Positions 8,554 through 16,972 are shown, counted from the first letter of the stretch. The stretch is 22,181 nt of DNA from Bacteroidales bacterium (GCA_003557965.1 PWND01000119.1:1-22181), one strand, 5' to 3'. Notes: a model not told the origin generated them from the letters alone. Numbers and translations: made by a program.

Positions 8554-9000
8554 TTATTCTCCTATTTCTATCAAAACATCTCCTTCCATTACGTTTTGTC
8601 CCGGACGCACCTTTACGGAAATTACCTTCCCATCCCTGTCAGACTCTAATGAATTTTCCATTTTCATGGCTTCCAGAAGCATTATTTTTTGCCCAACCTT
8701 TACCTCATCGCCTGGATTAACAAAAATCTCAAGTACTGTTGCCGGTAATGGTGACTTTACTTGCCCCGGGCCTCCTTTTTGTGAGGAAACTTTAGTTCCT
8801 GTACTTTCTGATGGTGTTGAATCAGTAGCAGGAACAGCTTTAGCCTGCACCAGCTTTGGTGTTTTTACAGGCTGTATGGCTTTGTCAACCTCAACCGTAT
8901 ATTCTGAACCATTAATTTCCAGCTCTATGATGTTGTCTTCAACTGACTTGATGTTGACATCATAAGCATTCCCATGTATTGTGAACTTATAGTTTTTCAT
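8554..9000 (-). CDS. Biotin carrier protein of the decarboxylase (BCCP/gamma-type)
   Basis: A 148-residue biotin carboxyl carrier that shuttles the carboxyl group from the carboxyltransferase to the membrane beta subunit. The C-terminal biotinyl domain (about 78-147) contains EAMKMEN (110-116). K113 is the expected biotinylation site, made by biotin protein ligase. The N-terminal 45 residues form a small beta-rich segment, joined by a Pro/Ala/Thr/Ser linker (about 45-78) that should be flexible and let the domain swing. The gene is 6 nt from both neighbours (oadG-like upstream, oadB downstream), so translation is probably coupled. There is no biotin carboxylase domain here or next to it. Confidence 0.93.
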   Translation of the reverse strand: MKNYKFTIHGNAYDVNIKSVEDNIIELEINGSEYTVEVDKAIQPVKTPKLVQAKAVPATDSTPSESTGTKVSSQKGGPGQVKSPLPATVLEIFVNPGDEVKVGQKIMLLEAMKMENSLESDRDGKVISVKVRPGQNVMEGDVLIEIGE

Positions 9001-9006
9001 TTTACC

Positions 9007-9459
9007 TTATTTTGGTGCGTTTCTTAATCCATATATTTTTGAACTCCAGGGCGAATAAGTTCGGGATACTTTTTTGATTGTAAGTATTGTATCTTCATAA
9101 TCATGCAGCTCACTACGATATAAATATATTGCTGTAGCTATTGCAGCATTAATCTCTCCGGAGATTTCCTCAACCTCTTCTTTACTTTCTGTAACTTCTT
9201 CTTCACTTTCTTCAATTACTTTCTTTTTGAAAGAAAGCAAATTTTTCAATTTTTCTTTAAAAGCTTGTCTGAAAATGGCAGGAGTGTTGTTGAATATTAC
9301 AAAAAGCATAATAAGTGCAAAAAACACTATGCTCATCCCCAGTATTGCCATAAGCAAACCATGAGGGTCATTCTCAGCGAAAATGCACACTTCATTTGCA
9401 GTTTTCCCTGAATTTATGGCTAAATCTTCTGTGGTTTTTATTAAAGCTATTCCGTTCAT
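9007..9459 (-). CDS. OadG-family small membrane subunit of the sodium pump
   Basis: Anchoring subunit, 150 residues, of the OadG/MmdD kind that holds the carboxyltransferase and beta subunits together at the membrane. One strong transmembrane helix spans about 34-56 (HGLLMAILGMSIVFFALIML). It is followed by a basic stretch, a Glu-rich linker (about 79-100) and a conserved-looking C-terminal segment (about 103-150: INAAIATAIYLYRSELHD, then SPWSSKIYGLRN). It is longer than the roughly 80-residue enterobacterial OadG; this extended form is what I expect in Bacteroidota. It sits between the carboxyltransferase (11 nt) and the biotin carrier (6 nt). Confidence 0.85.
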   Translation of the reverse strand: MNGIALIKTTEDLAINSGKTANEVCIFAENDPHGLLMAILGMSIVFFALIMLFVIFNNTPAIFRQAFKEKLKNLLSFKKKVIEESEEEVTESKEEVEEISGEINAAIATAIYLYRSELHDYEDTILTIKKVSRTYSPWSSKIYGLRNAPK

Positions 9460-9470
9460 TGAAAAATTTT

Positions 9471-11027
9471 TTAAAGAGGTAAGTTGGAATGTTTTTTAGG
9501 AGGATTGGTATCCTTCTTTGTTGACAGTGATTGCAAAGCCCTTATTATTCTAAACCTTGTATTTCTTGGCTCTATTACATCATCTATATATCCATACCTT
9601 GCGGCCACGTAAGGAGTTGCAAACTTTTCAATGTATTCTTTTTCTCTTTTAGCAACAAATTCGCTTCTTTCCTCGTCGTTAAGTTCTTTAAGCTCTTTAC
9701 TGTTAAGAACTTCAATAGCTCCTTTTGGCCCCATAACAGCGATTTCTGCCATTGGCCATGCATAATTTATATCGCCACGCAAGTGCTTCGAACTCATTAC
9801 GCAGTAAGCTCCACCATAAGCTTTTCTTAATATCACTGTAATTTTTGGCACGGTTGCTTCACCATAAGCAAATAATAGTTTTGCACCATGAATTATTATG
9901 CCACCATACTCTTGTGTTGTGCCCGGCAAGAATCCCGGAACATCAACAAGAGTTATTATAGGAATATTAAAAGCATCACAAAACCTTACAAAACGTGCAC
10001 CTTTTCTTGAGGCAGCAATATCTAATACACCGGCAAGATAATTAGGCTGATTAGCTACTATTCCGACAGGATTGCCGTTGAAACGGGCAAAGCAGGTGAT
10101 AATATTTGGAGCATAATTACGCTGTATTTCCAAAAATTCTCCTTCATCAACTATTCCCTGGATAATATCTTTAACGTTATACGGTTTGTTAGGGTTTTCA
10201 GGGATTATTGCATTCAATGAATCCTCCAGACGATCTATTGGGTCTTCGCAGTTTGCTAATGGAGGTTCTTCAAGGTTGTTTTGTGGCAGATAGCTTAATA
10301 TTTTCCGTATCAATAAAATACCTTCATTTTCATCCTCAGCCACAAAATGCGTTACACCAGACTTGGACCCGTGAACCATCCCTCCACCAAGCTCTTGCTC
10401 AGAAACATCTTCCCCGGTTACAGTTTTTACAACTTTTGGCCCGGTAACAAACATATAACTGTTTTCTTTTGTCATAATAGTGAAATCAGTTAATGCCGGA
10501 GAGTAAACAGCTCCACCGGCGCAAGGGCCAAATATGGCACTTATCTGGGGTATTACACCGGATGCCATAATATTACGCTGAAATATCTCGGCATACCCGG
10601 CAAGGCTGTTAACACCTTCCTGTATGCGAGCACCACCACTATCGTTAATGCTTATGATTGGAGCTCCCATTTTCATAGCTTTGTCCATTACTTTGCATAT
10701 TTTTTCTGCATAAGCAAGCGACAATGAACCGCCAAAAACTGTAAAATCCTGGGCAAAAACATAAACCAACCTCCCGTCAATAGTTCCATAACCTGTTATT
10801 ACACCATCTGAGTAGAACTTTTTTTCTTCAAGCCCAAAATCTGTGCAACGATGTGTTACAAACATATCAAACTCTTCAAAGCTGCCTTCATCAAGTAGCA
10901 AGTCAATACGCTCCCTGGCAGTCAGTTTCCCACGCTTGTGCTGCGAGTCAATTCTTTTTTGACCGCCTCCTAAATGAGCCAGCTCACGCTTCTCAAGCAA
11001 TTCCTTTATTTTATTTACAAATGCCAT
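9471..11027 (-). CDS. mmdA: Carboxyltransferase subunit, methylmalonyl-CoA decarboxylase alpha / propionyl-CoA carboxylase beta
   Basis: A 518-residue biotin-dependent carboxyltransferase of the acyl-CoA carboxylase beta family, with two crotonase-fold halves, normally hexameric. In this setting it should move the carboxyl group of (S)-methylmalonyl-CoA to biotin, yielding propionyl-CoA. The N-half shows DSGGARIQEGV (129-139) and the oxyanion-hole region GPCAGGAVYSPAL (167-179). The C-half shows PGFLPGTTQEYGG (360-372) and AYGGAYCVMSSKHL (399-412). The tail NPPKKHSNLPL is typical. One oddity: residue 375 is Ile (GIIIHGAK) where I expect Arg (GIIRHGAK). The absence of a biotin carboxylase gene and the presence of OadG and OadB partners favour the decarboxylase over propionyl-CoA carboxylase. 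It follows mce by 76 nt. Confidence 0.9.
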   Translation of the reverse strand: MAFVNKIKELLEKRELAHLGGGQKRIDSQHKRGKLTARERIDLLLDEGSFEEFDMFVTHRCTDFGLEEKKFYSDGVITGYGTIDGRLVYVFAQDFTVFGGSLSLAYAEKICKVMDKAMKMGAPIISINDSGGARIQEGVNSLAGYAEIFQRNIMASGVIPQISAIFGPCAGGAVYSPALTDFTIMTKENSYMFVTGPKVVKTVTGEDVSEQELGGGMVHGSKSGVTHFVAEDENEGILLIRKILSYLPQNNLEEPPLANCEDPIDRLEDSLNAIIPENPNKPYNVKDIIQGIVDEGEFLEIQRNYAPNIITCFARFNGNPVGIVANQPNYLAGVLDIAASRKGARFVRFCDAFNIPIITLVDVPGFLPGTTQEYGGIIIHGAKLLFAYGEATVPKITVILRKAYGGAYCVMSSKHLRGDINYAWPMAEIAVMGPKGAIEVLNSKELKELNDEERSEFVAKREKEYIEKFATPYVAARYGYIDDVIEPRNTRFRIIRALQSLSTKKDTNPPKKHSNLPL

Positions 11028-11103
11028 TATTATCGTTATTAATCTGTTTTACAAATATTTATGCATTCAAACTTTTATCCTTTGTTGCTTCCAAAACTGC
11101 CTG

Positions 11104-11508
11104 CTATTTCTTTTCGCACAACTCTGATAATACACCATGAGTTGACTTTGGATGCAGAAAAGCAATGTCAAGCCCTTCAGCTCCCTTCCTTGGTTTTTGG
11201 TCTATCAGCCTGATTCCCTTATCTTCAAGAACTGCTAAAGCACTTTCAATACCTTCAACAGCGTAAGCTATATGATGAACGCCCTCTCCCTTCTTTTCAA
11301 TAAATTTACCTATCGGGCCTTCCGGGTCAGTTGATTCTAATAGCTCAATTTTTGTATCTCCAAGCTTAAAAAATGCTGTCTTTACTTTTTGGTCTGCTAC
11401 TTCTTCAATAGCATAACATTTAAGCCCCAATATGTCTTCATAAAATTTAATGGACTCATTTATATCCTTCACAGCAATGCCGATGTGTTCAATATGCTTA
11501 AGTTTCAT
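11104..11508 (-). CDS. mce: Methylmalonyl-CoA epimerase
   Basis: A 134-residue metalloenzyme of the glyoxalase/vicinal-oxygen-chelate fold that interconverts (R)- and (S)-methylmalonyl-CoA, linking methylmalonyl-CoA mutase to the decarboxylase. Two beta-alpha-beta-beta-beta modules are evident (about 1-60 and 74-131). Probable metal ligands are H8 (IEHIGIAV), E55 (KIELLE), H78 or H79 (GVHHIAYAV) and E129 (LSELCE). The length is normal. It is the first gene of the minus-strand block, ahead of the carboxyltransferase, and has a good phylum-type promoter box 26 nt upstream of its ATG. This gene is the main reason for assigning the block to methylmalonyl-CoA rather than oxaloacetate. Confidence 0.95.
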   Translation of the reverse strand: MKLKHIEHIGIAVKDINESIKFYEDILGLKCYAIEEVADQKVKTAFFKLGDTKIELLESTDPEGPIGKFIEKKGEGVHHIAYAVEGIESALAVLEDKGIRLIDQKPRKGAEGLDIAFLHPKSTHGVLSELCEKK

Positions 11509-11533
11509 AAGTGAAATTTTTTAAAAATTTGCG

Positions 11534-11564
11534 CAAAGATAGACTATTTTATATGTAATTAAAA
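11534..11564 (-). promoter_or_regulatory. Promoter of the mce-decarboxylase block (Bacteroidota -33/-7 type)
   Basis: Read on the minus strand, TATCTTTG at 11541-11534 matches the Bacteroidota -7 consensus TAnnTTTG exactly. A TTTT at 11564-11561, one base from the -33 consensus TTTG, lies 19 nt upstream, the expected spacing. Predicted transcription start is near 11527, giving a leader of about 20 nt. This is the best promoter candidate in the window. Confidence 0.6.
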
Positions 11565-11694
11565 CAGTGAATTAATTAAAAATTGTTATTATTGCATTAT
11601 TAAAGAGGCGTTTAAATAAAAACAACGCATAAAAATTTGGAAATTATAAACAGGTTCTTCTGAATCTCTTGTTTTGATTTAATATTTTAATATA

Positions 11695-12306
11695 ATGATG
11701 CAAAAAGCTACAAAAACACTATCAAGGTACGTATATAATAATAAGCTTATATGGAGCATTTGTAATGAAGAAAAGCTTGTGTATATCACATTTGATGATG
11801 GCCCCGACCCTGATGTTACGCCAAAGGTTTTGGAGATTCTTGATAGTTTTAATGTAAAAGCTACTTTTTTTTGCTTAGGGAGTAAAATAGAAAAACACCC
11901 GAATATTTATAATACTATTCTTGCCAAAGGCCATAAGATTGGCAATCATGGATATTTCCATAAAAAGGGATGGTTTTTGTCAAAAAAGAAATTTGTAGAA
12001 AATGTAGAACAGAATCATTATACAAATGATTCGGGGCTGTTTAGGCCTGCCTATGGGGCTATAAGGCCATGCCACGCAGCAGAGCTTTCAAAACATTATA
12101 AAATTATTATGTGGAGCTTAATGAGTAAAGATTACAGCAAAAAAATGAATCCTGATAAATGTTATAAAAGATTGAAAGATAAAGTGAAACCTGGCGATAT
12201 TATTGTTTTCCACGATACTGCTGATGCAAAGAATAACTGCTTGTATTCGCTTTCAAAGATTTTAAATTATTTGAAAACCGAGGGATATAACTATGGTGTA
12301 TTGTAA
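11695..12306 (+). CDS. Polysaccharide deacetylase (NodB-domain) family protein
   Basis: A 203-residue carbohydrate esterase family 4 protein, expected to remove N-acetyl (or similar) groups from a glycan such as peptidoglycan or an exopolysaccharide precursor. Motif 1 is TFDDGPDP (32-39; catalytic base D34, metal ligand D35). The metal histidines are in NHGYFH (84-89; H85, H89). Motif 3 is RPAYG (117-121), and motif 5 contains VFHDT (171-175; H173). All catalytic positions look intact. There is no signal peptide or membrane anchor, so it may act in the cytoplasm or use an unrecognised export route. Two ATGs (11695, 11698) are equivalent candidates. It starts 186 nt from mce, transcribed divergently. 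Confidence 0.9.
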   Translation: MMQKATKTLSRYVYNNKLIWSICNEEKLVYITFDDGPDPDVTPKVLEILDSFNVKATFFCLGSKIEKHPNIYNTILAKGHKIGNHGYFHKKGWFLSKKKFVENVEQNHYTNDSGLFRPAYGAIRPCHAAELSKHYKIIMWSLMSKDYSKKMNPDKCYKRLKDKVKPGDIIVFHDTADAKNNCLYSLSKILNYLKTEGYNYGVL

Positions 12307-12313
12307 AATTCAA

Positions 12314-12321
12314 TACATTTG
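12314..12321 (+). promoter_or_regulatory. Possible -7 box upstream of the Ig-like lipoprotein gene
   Basis: TACATTTG matches TAnnTTTG exactly and lies 27 nt before the ATG at 12349, just past the deacetylase stop. The usual -33 TTTG is not found 19-21 nt upstream. It may allow the lipoprotein-ade-meaB genes to be transcribed separately from the deacetylase. Confidence 0.4.
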
Positions 12322-12348
12322 CAGTTATATTATCCCTAAACCCCAACT

Positions 12349-14238
12349 ATGTTGAAAGAACAAAGGATAAAAATATCATTTTTATGCATATTATTGGTGA
12401 AAGGATTGCTGTTTTGTTTTTCTTGTGCTAATATTGTTCCTCCTGATGGAGGCCCGCGTGATACCGACCCTCCGATTGTGCTTAGAAGCACGCCTCCCAA
12501 TTTTTCAACTAACTTTAAAGATGATAGAATAAGAATTTATTTTGATGAATACGTAGAATTGAAAAATATTCGTCAGAAACTTATTGTTTCCCCGCCATTG
12601 GAGTCGCGCCCTGAATTCAGGCTTAGAGGCCGGTCTGTTATTATGGAGATAAACAAAGAAGAATTAATGCCAAACACTACATATAACTTTTTTTTTGATG
12701 ATGCAATTGTTGATATCACAGAAGGAAACCCAATAATGAATTATCGCTTTGTGTTTTCTACCGGTGATTATCTTGATTCACTTTCTGTGAAAGGTAATGT
12801 AATAGATGCTTATACCCGTGAGCCTGAAGAGGGAGTTTATGTGATGCTTTATGACGAAATTTACGATTCTGTTCCGTATCTTGAAAAGCCGGTATATGTT
12901 GCTAAAGCTGATAAAAGCGGCAACTTTGAAATCAATTTTATAAGAAAAGGTAAATACAAGATTTTTGCACTGAAAGATGAAAATGCAAACTATATCTATG
13001 ATTTGCCTGAAGAAAAAATAGCATTTCTTGACAGCTTAATAGTGCCGGAGTTTATTGGCCACCCCCATTTAGAAAAAGATACTATTATTGAAATACTTCC
13101 GGATGATGAACTGCCGGAGGAGGACTCACTTGAAACTATTGAGGAGGTTGATGAGTTTGATGAGGTCGATATGCTTGATTTAGCAGCAGAAACCAGGATG
13201 CTGTACGATAGTATTATTATGCCATTTGAAAAATATAATTTTTACAACTTATATTTATTTAAGGAAGAAGACACGGTTCAAAGAATTACAGACGTTTCAT
13301 TAATCAGGAAAAATGTAATGATGATGGCTTTCAGGGTAAAAACTGACAGCATCGTTCTTAGAGAAATTAATAAACCATTTGAAGAAAAATGGAAAATTTC
13401 TGAAATGAATGAAACTAAAGATAGCCTTACATTGTGGATATTGAAAGATGATAGAGACAGCCTGTTTCTTGAAGTTTCTGATAAAGGAAATATTATTGAT
13501 ACAGTAGAAGTATCACTGGAGTTCCGCGACAGAAGCCAGAGGGGAAGAAGAGGAGAAGAGGATGCCGTTAGAAGAATCTCATTTCGCAACAATCTTCGTG
13601 CAGGACGAACATTGCCATATCACGAAAATCTGAAAATAATAACGGATAACCCTGTAAAGTCATTTAGCCGGGAGTGTTTCAGGTTGATAAAAAGCGACAC
13701 TATAGATGTTGATGTTGAAATGGAGTTATATGGAGAGTCAATGAGAAGAATTAGGTTCAAAGAATTGCTTGAGCAGAATATGCAATATAAGCTAAAAATA
13801 ATTGACAGTTGCATTGTAGATATATTCGGACATTCTCACGATACACTGAGGTTAAGCTTTAACACAAACTCTGAAGAGGATTATGGCAGAATGATAATTG
13901 ACCTGACTCTGCCCGGTCAGGATATGCAATATGTGTTGAAGCTAATAGACGGCAGTGATAATATTATTAGAAAAAGAGTAGTGGAGAAGTCCGGAAAGTA
14001 TGAGTTTCTGAATTTAAGGCCGGCCACATACAGTTATAAGCTTATTGAAGATGCTAACAGGGATGGCCGCTGGACAACAGGAAATTATCTTAAAAACAGG
14101 CAACCTGAAAAAGTATATATTTTTGACGAAGCAATTCAATTAAGGGCTAACTGGATAATGGAGTCGGAGTGGGAAATTGATATAAATGATATCATAAAAG
14201 AAGAAATTGAGGAGGAGGAGGAAATAAATGAACAATAG
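12349..14238 (+). CDS. Ig-like (Big_5/SbsA type) domain lipoprotein
   Basis: A 629-residue predicted lipoprotein. The signal sequence (about 8-25) ends at C26 in FCFSC-AN, an acceptable though not classical lipobox. The mature start CANIVPPDGGPRDTDPP is a pattern I associate with a widespread Bacteroidota family of unknown function. An Ig-like domain of the SbsA type spans about 38-137. It is followed by a transthyretin-like/carboxypeptidase-regulatory beta sandwich (about 145-215, VKGNVIDAYTREP through GKYKIFALKD), an acidic linker (about 245-280), a long middle region without clear similarity, and a second small beta-rich domain (about 520-590). The C-terminus is glutamate-rich and its codons overlap the ade start by 11 nt. 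It is probably surface- or periplasm-facing and attached to a membrane. No enzymatic motif is seen. Confidence 0.8.
   Translation: MLKEQRIKISFLCILLVKGLLFCFSCANIVPPDGGPRDTDPPIVLRSTPPNFSTNFKDDRIRIYFDEYVELKNIRQKLIVSPPLESRPEFRLRGRSVIMEINKEELMPNTTYNFFFDDAIVDITEGNPIMNYRFVFSTGDYLDSLSVKGNVIDAYTREPEEGVYVMLYDEIYDSVPYLEKPVYVAKADKSGNFEINFIRKGKYKIFALKDENANYIYDLPEEKIAFLDSLIVPEFIGHPHLEKDTIIEILPDDELPEEDSLETIEEVDEFDEVDMLDLAAETRMLYDSIIMPFEKYNFYNLYLFKEEDTVQRITDVSLIRKNVMMMAFRVKTDSIVLREINKPFEEKWKISEMNETKDSLTLWILKDDRDSLFLEVSDKGNIIDTVEVSLEFRDRSQRGRRGEEDAVRRISFRNNLRAGRTLPYHENLKIITDNPVKSFSRECFRLIKSDTIDVDVEMELYGESMRRIRFKELLEQNMQYKLKIIDSCIVDIFGHSHDTLRLSFNTNSEEDYGRMIIDLTLPGQDMQYVLKLIDGSDNIIRKRVVEKSGKYEFLNLRPATYSYKLIEDANRDGRWTTGNYLKNRQPEKVYIFDEAIQLRANWIMESEWEIDINDIIKEEIEEEEEINEQ
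14209..14222 (+). promoter_or_regulatory. Shine-Dalgarno-like run upstream of ade, inside the lipoprotein's poly-Glu codons
   Basis: GAGGAGGAGGAGG ends 6 nt before the ade ATG at 14228, a near-perfect ribosome-binding position, and also encodes the glutamates near the lipoprotein C-terminus. Most genes in this window lack a Shine-Dalgarno, as usual for the phylum, so its use in initiation is uncertain. It supports 14228 as the ade start. Confidence 0.5.
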
Positions 14239-15865
14239 CTTTTCAATATCCGGAAATATTATTGATGTAGTAAAAAAAAACATCTTTAAAGGCCGGCTAA
14301 CAATAGAAAGTGGTAGGATAAAGTCTGTTGAACCCTGCCCTGATACAGATAATGAGTTTTATATTCTGCCGGGATTAATTGATTCTCATGTACATATTGA
14401 AAGTTCTATGCTTACACCGGGAGAATTTGCCAGGGCAGCGGTGGTGCATGGAACAACAGGAGTTGTTGCCGACCCCCATGAAATTGCTAATGTACTTGGA
14501 ATTGCCGGAGTTGATTTTATGATTGAAAACGGCAAAAAAGTTCCTTTTAGATTTTTTTTCGGCGCTCCCTCATGTGTTCCCGCAACACCTTTTGAATCTG
14601 CCGGAGCAAACATTAACTCCGGCGATACTGACAGCCTTCTCAAAAAAGAAGACATATATTACCTTGCTGAAATGATGAATTTCCCGGGAGTAATAAATAA
14701 CGACAAAGAAGTTTTGTCGAAAATTGAAGCTGCAAAAAAACATAATAAGGTTATTGATGGACATGCCCCGGGCCTTAGAGGAAAACCGCTTGAAAAGTAT
14801 ATTAATGCCGGTATTACAACTGACCATGAGTGTTTTTCATTAGATGAAGCTGTTGAAAAAATTAACAAGGGAATGAAAATCCTTATAAGAGAAGGAAGTG
14901 CTGCCAAAAATTTTGATGATTTGGCAGGCTTGATAAATGATTATCCTGATAGCATTATGCTTTGTTCTGACGACAAACATCCTGACGACCTTATAGAGGG
15001 ACATATTAATTTGCTAATAAAAAGGGCTCTTAAAAAAGGTTACAACCTTTTTGATGTTCTAAGAAGTGCTTGTTTTAACCCCAAAGAACATTATGGTTTA
15101 AATAACGGATTACTTTTGCCGGGAGATAATGCTGACTTTATAATAATTGATAATCCGGATGATTTTAATGTTTTGCAAACTTATGTTGGCGGTGTTAAAG
15201 TAGCTGAAAATGGCAAAACCCTTGTTCCTAAAGTTGCAGCCGGTGCAATAAACAAGTTTAATTGCAGTTCAATATCTAAAGAAGATTTGCTTGTAAAAGC
15301 TGATTCAGAAAATATCAACATTATTGAGGCAATTGACGGGCAGCTTATTACGAAAAAAACAGAGGGGAAATTAAAAATTGAAAACGGCAATTTAGCCACC
15401 GATGTAAAACAAGATGTCCTTAAAATTGTTGTAATAAACAGATATAACAAATCAAAGCCATCTATAGCATATATAAAAGGGTTTGGGCTAAAAGACGGAG
15501 CATTAGCCTCTACTATTGCCCACGACAGCCATAATATTATTGCTATAGGCACTAATGATGAAGATATTTTAAAAGCAATAAATCTTCTGGTTGATAGTAA
15601 AGGCGGGATTGCTTATGCAAATAATACAGATTTTGATGTTTTGCCACTACCTGTTGCCGGCCTTATGGCCAACGAAGATGCTTCTTTTGTTGCTGAAAAA
15701 TACAAAATGATTGATAGAAAAGTAAAAAAACTGGGCAGTAAACTTAAAGCGCCGTTTATGACTTTATCGTTTATGGCGTTATTAGTTATTCCTGAAATAA
15801 AAATTAGTGATAAGGGTTTATTTGATGGAGAAAAGTTTGAGTTTATTTCTTTATTTAAAAAATAA
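14228..15865 (+). CDS. ade: Adenine deaminase
   Basis: Amidohydrolase-superfamily enzyme, 545 residues, that converts adenine to hypoxanthine and ammonia in purine salvage, using a Mn/Fe metal centre in the cytoplasm. It shows the metal-binding LPGLIDSHVHIESSM (47-61; H54 and H56), the family-typical ADPHEIANV (81-89), DGHAPG (177-182), TDHE (198-201) and SDDKHPDDL (about 252-260). The C-terminal adenine deaminase domain (about 375-540) includes HDSHNIIAIGTNDEDI and LPVAGLMAN. Length and motifs are normal. It overlaps the lipoprotein gene by 11 nt and is followed 3 nt later by meaB, so the three are very likely one transcript even though their functions are unrelated. Confidence 0.96.
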   Translation: MNNSFSISGNIIDVVKKNIFKGRLTIESGRIKSVEPCPDTDNEFYILPGLIDSHVHIESSMLTPGEFARAAVVHGTTGVVADPHEIANVLGIAGVDFMIENGKKVPFRFFFGAPSCVPATPFESAGANINSGDTDSLLKKEDIYYLAEMMNFPGVINNDKEVLSKIEAAKKHNKVIDGHAPGLRGKPLEKYINAGITTDHECFSLDEAVEKINKGMKILIREGSAAKNFDDLAGLINDYPDSIMLCSDDKHPDDLIEGHINLLIKRALKKGYNLFDVLRSACFNPKEHYGLNNGLLLPGDNADFIIIDNPDDFNVLQTYVGGVKVAENGKTLVPKVAAGAINKFNCSSISKEDLLVKADSENINIIEAIDGQLITKKTEGKLKIENGNLATDVKQDVLKIVVINRYNKSKPSIAYIKGFGLKDGALASTIAHDSHNIIAIGTNDEDILKAINLLVDSKGGIAYANNTDFDVLPLPVAGLMANEDASFVAEKYKMIDRKVKKLGSKLKAPFMTLSFMALLVIPEIKISDKGLFDGEKFEFISLFKK

Positions 15866-15868
15866 GAA

Positions 15869-16972
15869 ATGAATACTAAAGATACTGAAAACAATAAGAG
15901 AAAGTCAGCTTTAAATGTCAATAAGGGAATTGACCAGCCATCACCAATAAATGAGGCTGCAGTGCGTGCTTACAAAAGAAAAAAGCCACAGCCATTAAGC
16001 CGTGAGGAATATGTTGAAGGGATAAAATCAGGCAACATTACGATTTTAAGCAAGGCAATAACTCTTATTGAGAGTTTAAGGGAGAGTGATAATGAGTTAG
16101 CTCAGGCAATCATTGAAGACTGCATGCCACATTCCGGCAACTCTGTCAGAATTGGTATAACAGGAGTGCCCGGGGCTGGAAAAAGTACTTTTATTGAAGC
16201 CCTTGGAAAACATTTAACTAATAATGGCGAAAAAGTTGCAGTATTGGCAATTGACCCCAGCAGCACCGTTTCAAAAGGAAGCTTGCTTGGAGATAAAACA
16301 AGAATGGAAACCCTGGCTGTTGACCCCAATGCTTTTGTCAGGCCTTCTCCATCTGCCGGTTCACTCGGAGGGGTAGCAAAAAAAACCAGGGAAATAATAA
16401 TTTTATGCGAAGCGGCCGGCTTCGGAGTCGTTTTAATAGAAACTGTTGGAGTTGGACAATCAGAAGTTGCTGCCCATTCTATGGTTGACTTTTTCTTGCT
16501 GCTTATGATTGCAGGTGCCGGTGATGAGTTGCAAGGCATGAAAAGAGGAATAATTGAAATGTGTGATGCAATGGTTATTAATAAGGCAGATGGAGACAAC
16601 GTAATCAAGGCTATGGCCGCAAAAACTCAGTATGAAAATGCACTGCACCTGTTCCCCCCAAAACAGGGAGGATGGACACCCAGGGTTTTAACTTGTTCAT
16701 CAATAAATAAAACCGGAATTGATGAAATATGGAAACTGGTATCTCAGTATTGTGATACCATGAAAAAGAATGGCTTTTTCAGAGCCAAAAGAGATGAGCA
16801 GAAAAATCAAAGGTTTTTTGATTCAGTAAATGAAGAACTTTTCAACAGTTTTTATAATAACCATGAGGTTAAAAGGCTTATGCCTGAAATCAAAGAAAGG
16901 CTAAAAAATAAAAACCTGAACTCATACCAGGCTGCCAGAGAAATTCTGAATATTTACTTTAAAAACAAATAA
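15869..16972 (+). CDS. meaB: Methylmalonyl-CoA mutase-associated GTPase MeaB
   Basis: G3E-family P-loop GTPase of 367 residues (MeaB/ArgK) that chaperones adenosylcobalamin loading and protects methylmalonyl-CoA mutase from inactivation. Walker A is GVPGAGKST (99-107). LAIDPSS (126-132), RPSPSAGSLGGVA (158-170), ETVGVGQSEV (191-200) and the guanine-specifying NKAD (238-241) are all present. The C-terminal helical region (about 280-367) matches the dimerisation arm. The N-terminal 35 residues are a polar extension. It begins 3 nt after the ade stop. Its role connects with the epimerase/decarboxylase block some 4.4 kb away on the other strand. The mutase genes are outside the window. Confidence 0.96.
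   Translation: MNTKDTENNKRKSALNVNKGIDQPSPINEAAVRAYKRKKPQPLSREEYVEGIKSGNITILSKAITLIESLRESDNELAQAIIEDCMPHSGNSVRIGITGVPGAGKSTFIEALGKHLTNNGEKVAVLAIDPSSTVSKGSLLGDKTRMETLAVDPNAFVRPSPSAGSLGGVAKKTREIIILCEAAGFGVVLIETVGVGQSEVAAHSMVDFFLLLMIAGAGDELQGMKRGIIEMCDAMVINKADGDNVIKAMAAKTQYENALHLFPPKQGGWTPRVLTCSSINKTGIDEIWKLVSQYCDTMKKNGFFRAKRDEQKNQRFFDSVNEELFNSFYNNHEVKRLMPEIKERLKNKNLNSYQAAREILNIYFKNK

Noticed and set aside
11611..11640. GCGTT/AACGC inverted repeat in the mce-deacetylase divergent region as an operator
   Set aside because: Only a 5-bp stem across an 11-nt spacer; too short to separate from chance.
16102..16608. A 168-codon minus-strand open frame opposite meaB
   Set aside because: It is antisense to the conserved GTPase core; no motifs and no promoter or neighbour logic.
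11695..16972. A functional biosynthetic operon of deacetylase, lipoprotein, adenine deaminase and meaB
   Set aside because: The genes are adjacent and partly overlapping, but their known roles are unrelated; co-transcription does not imply a shared pathway.
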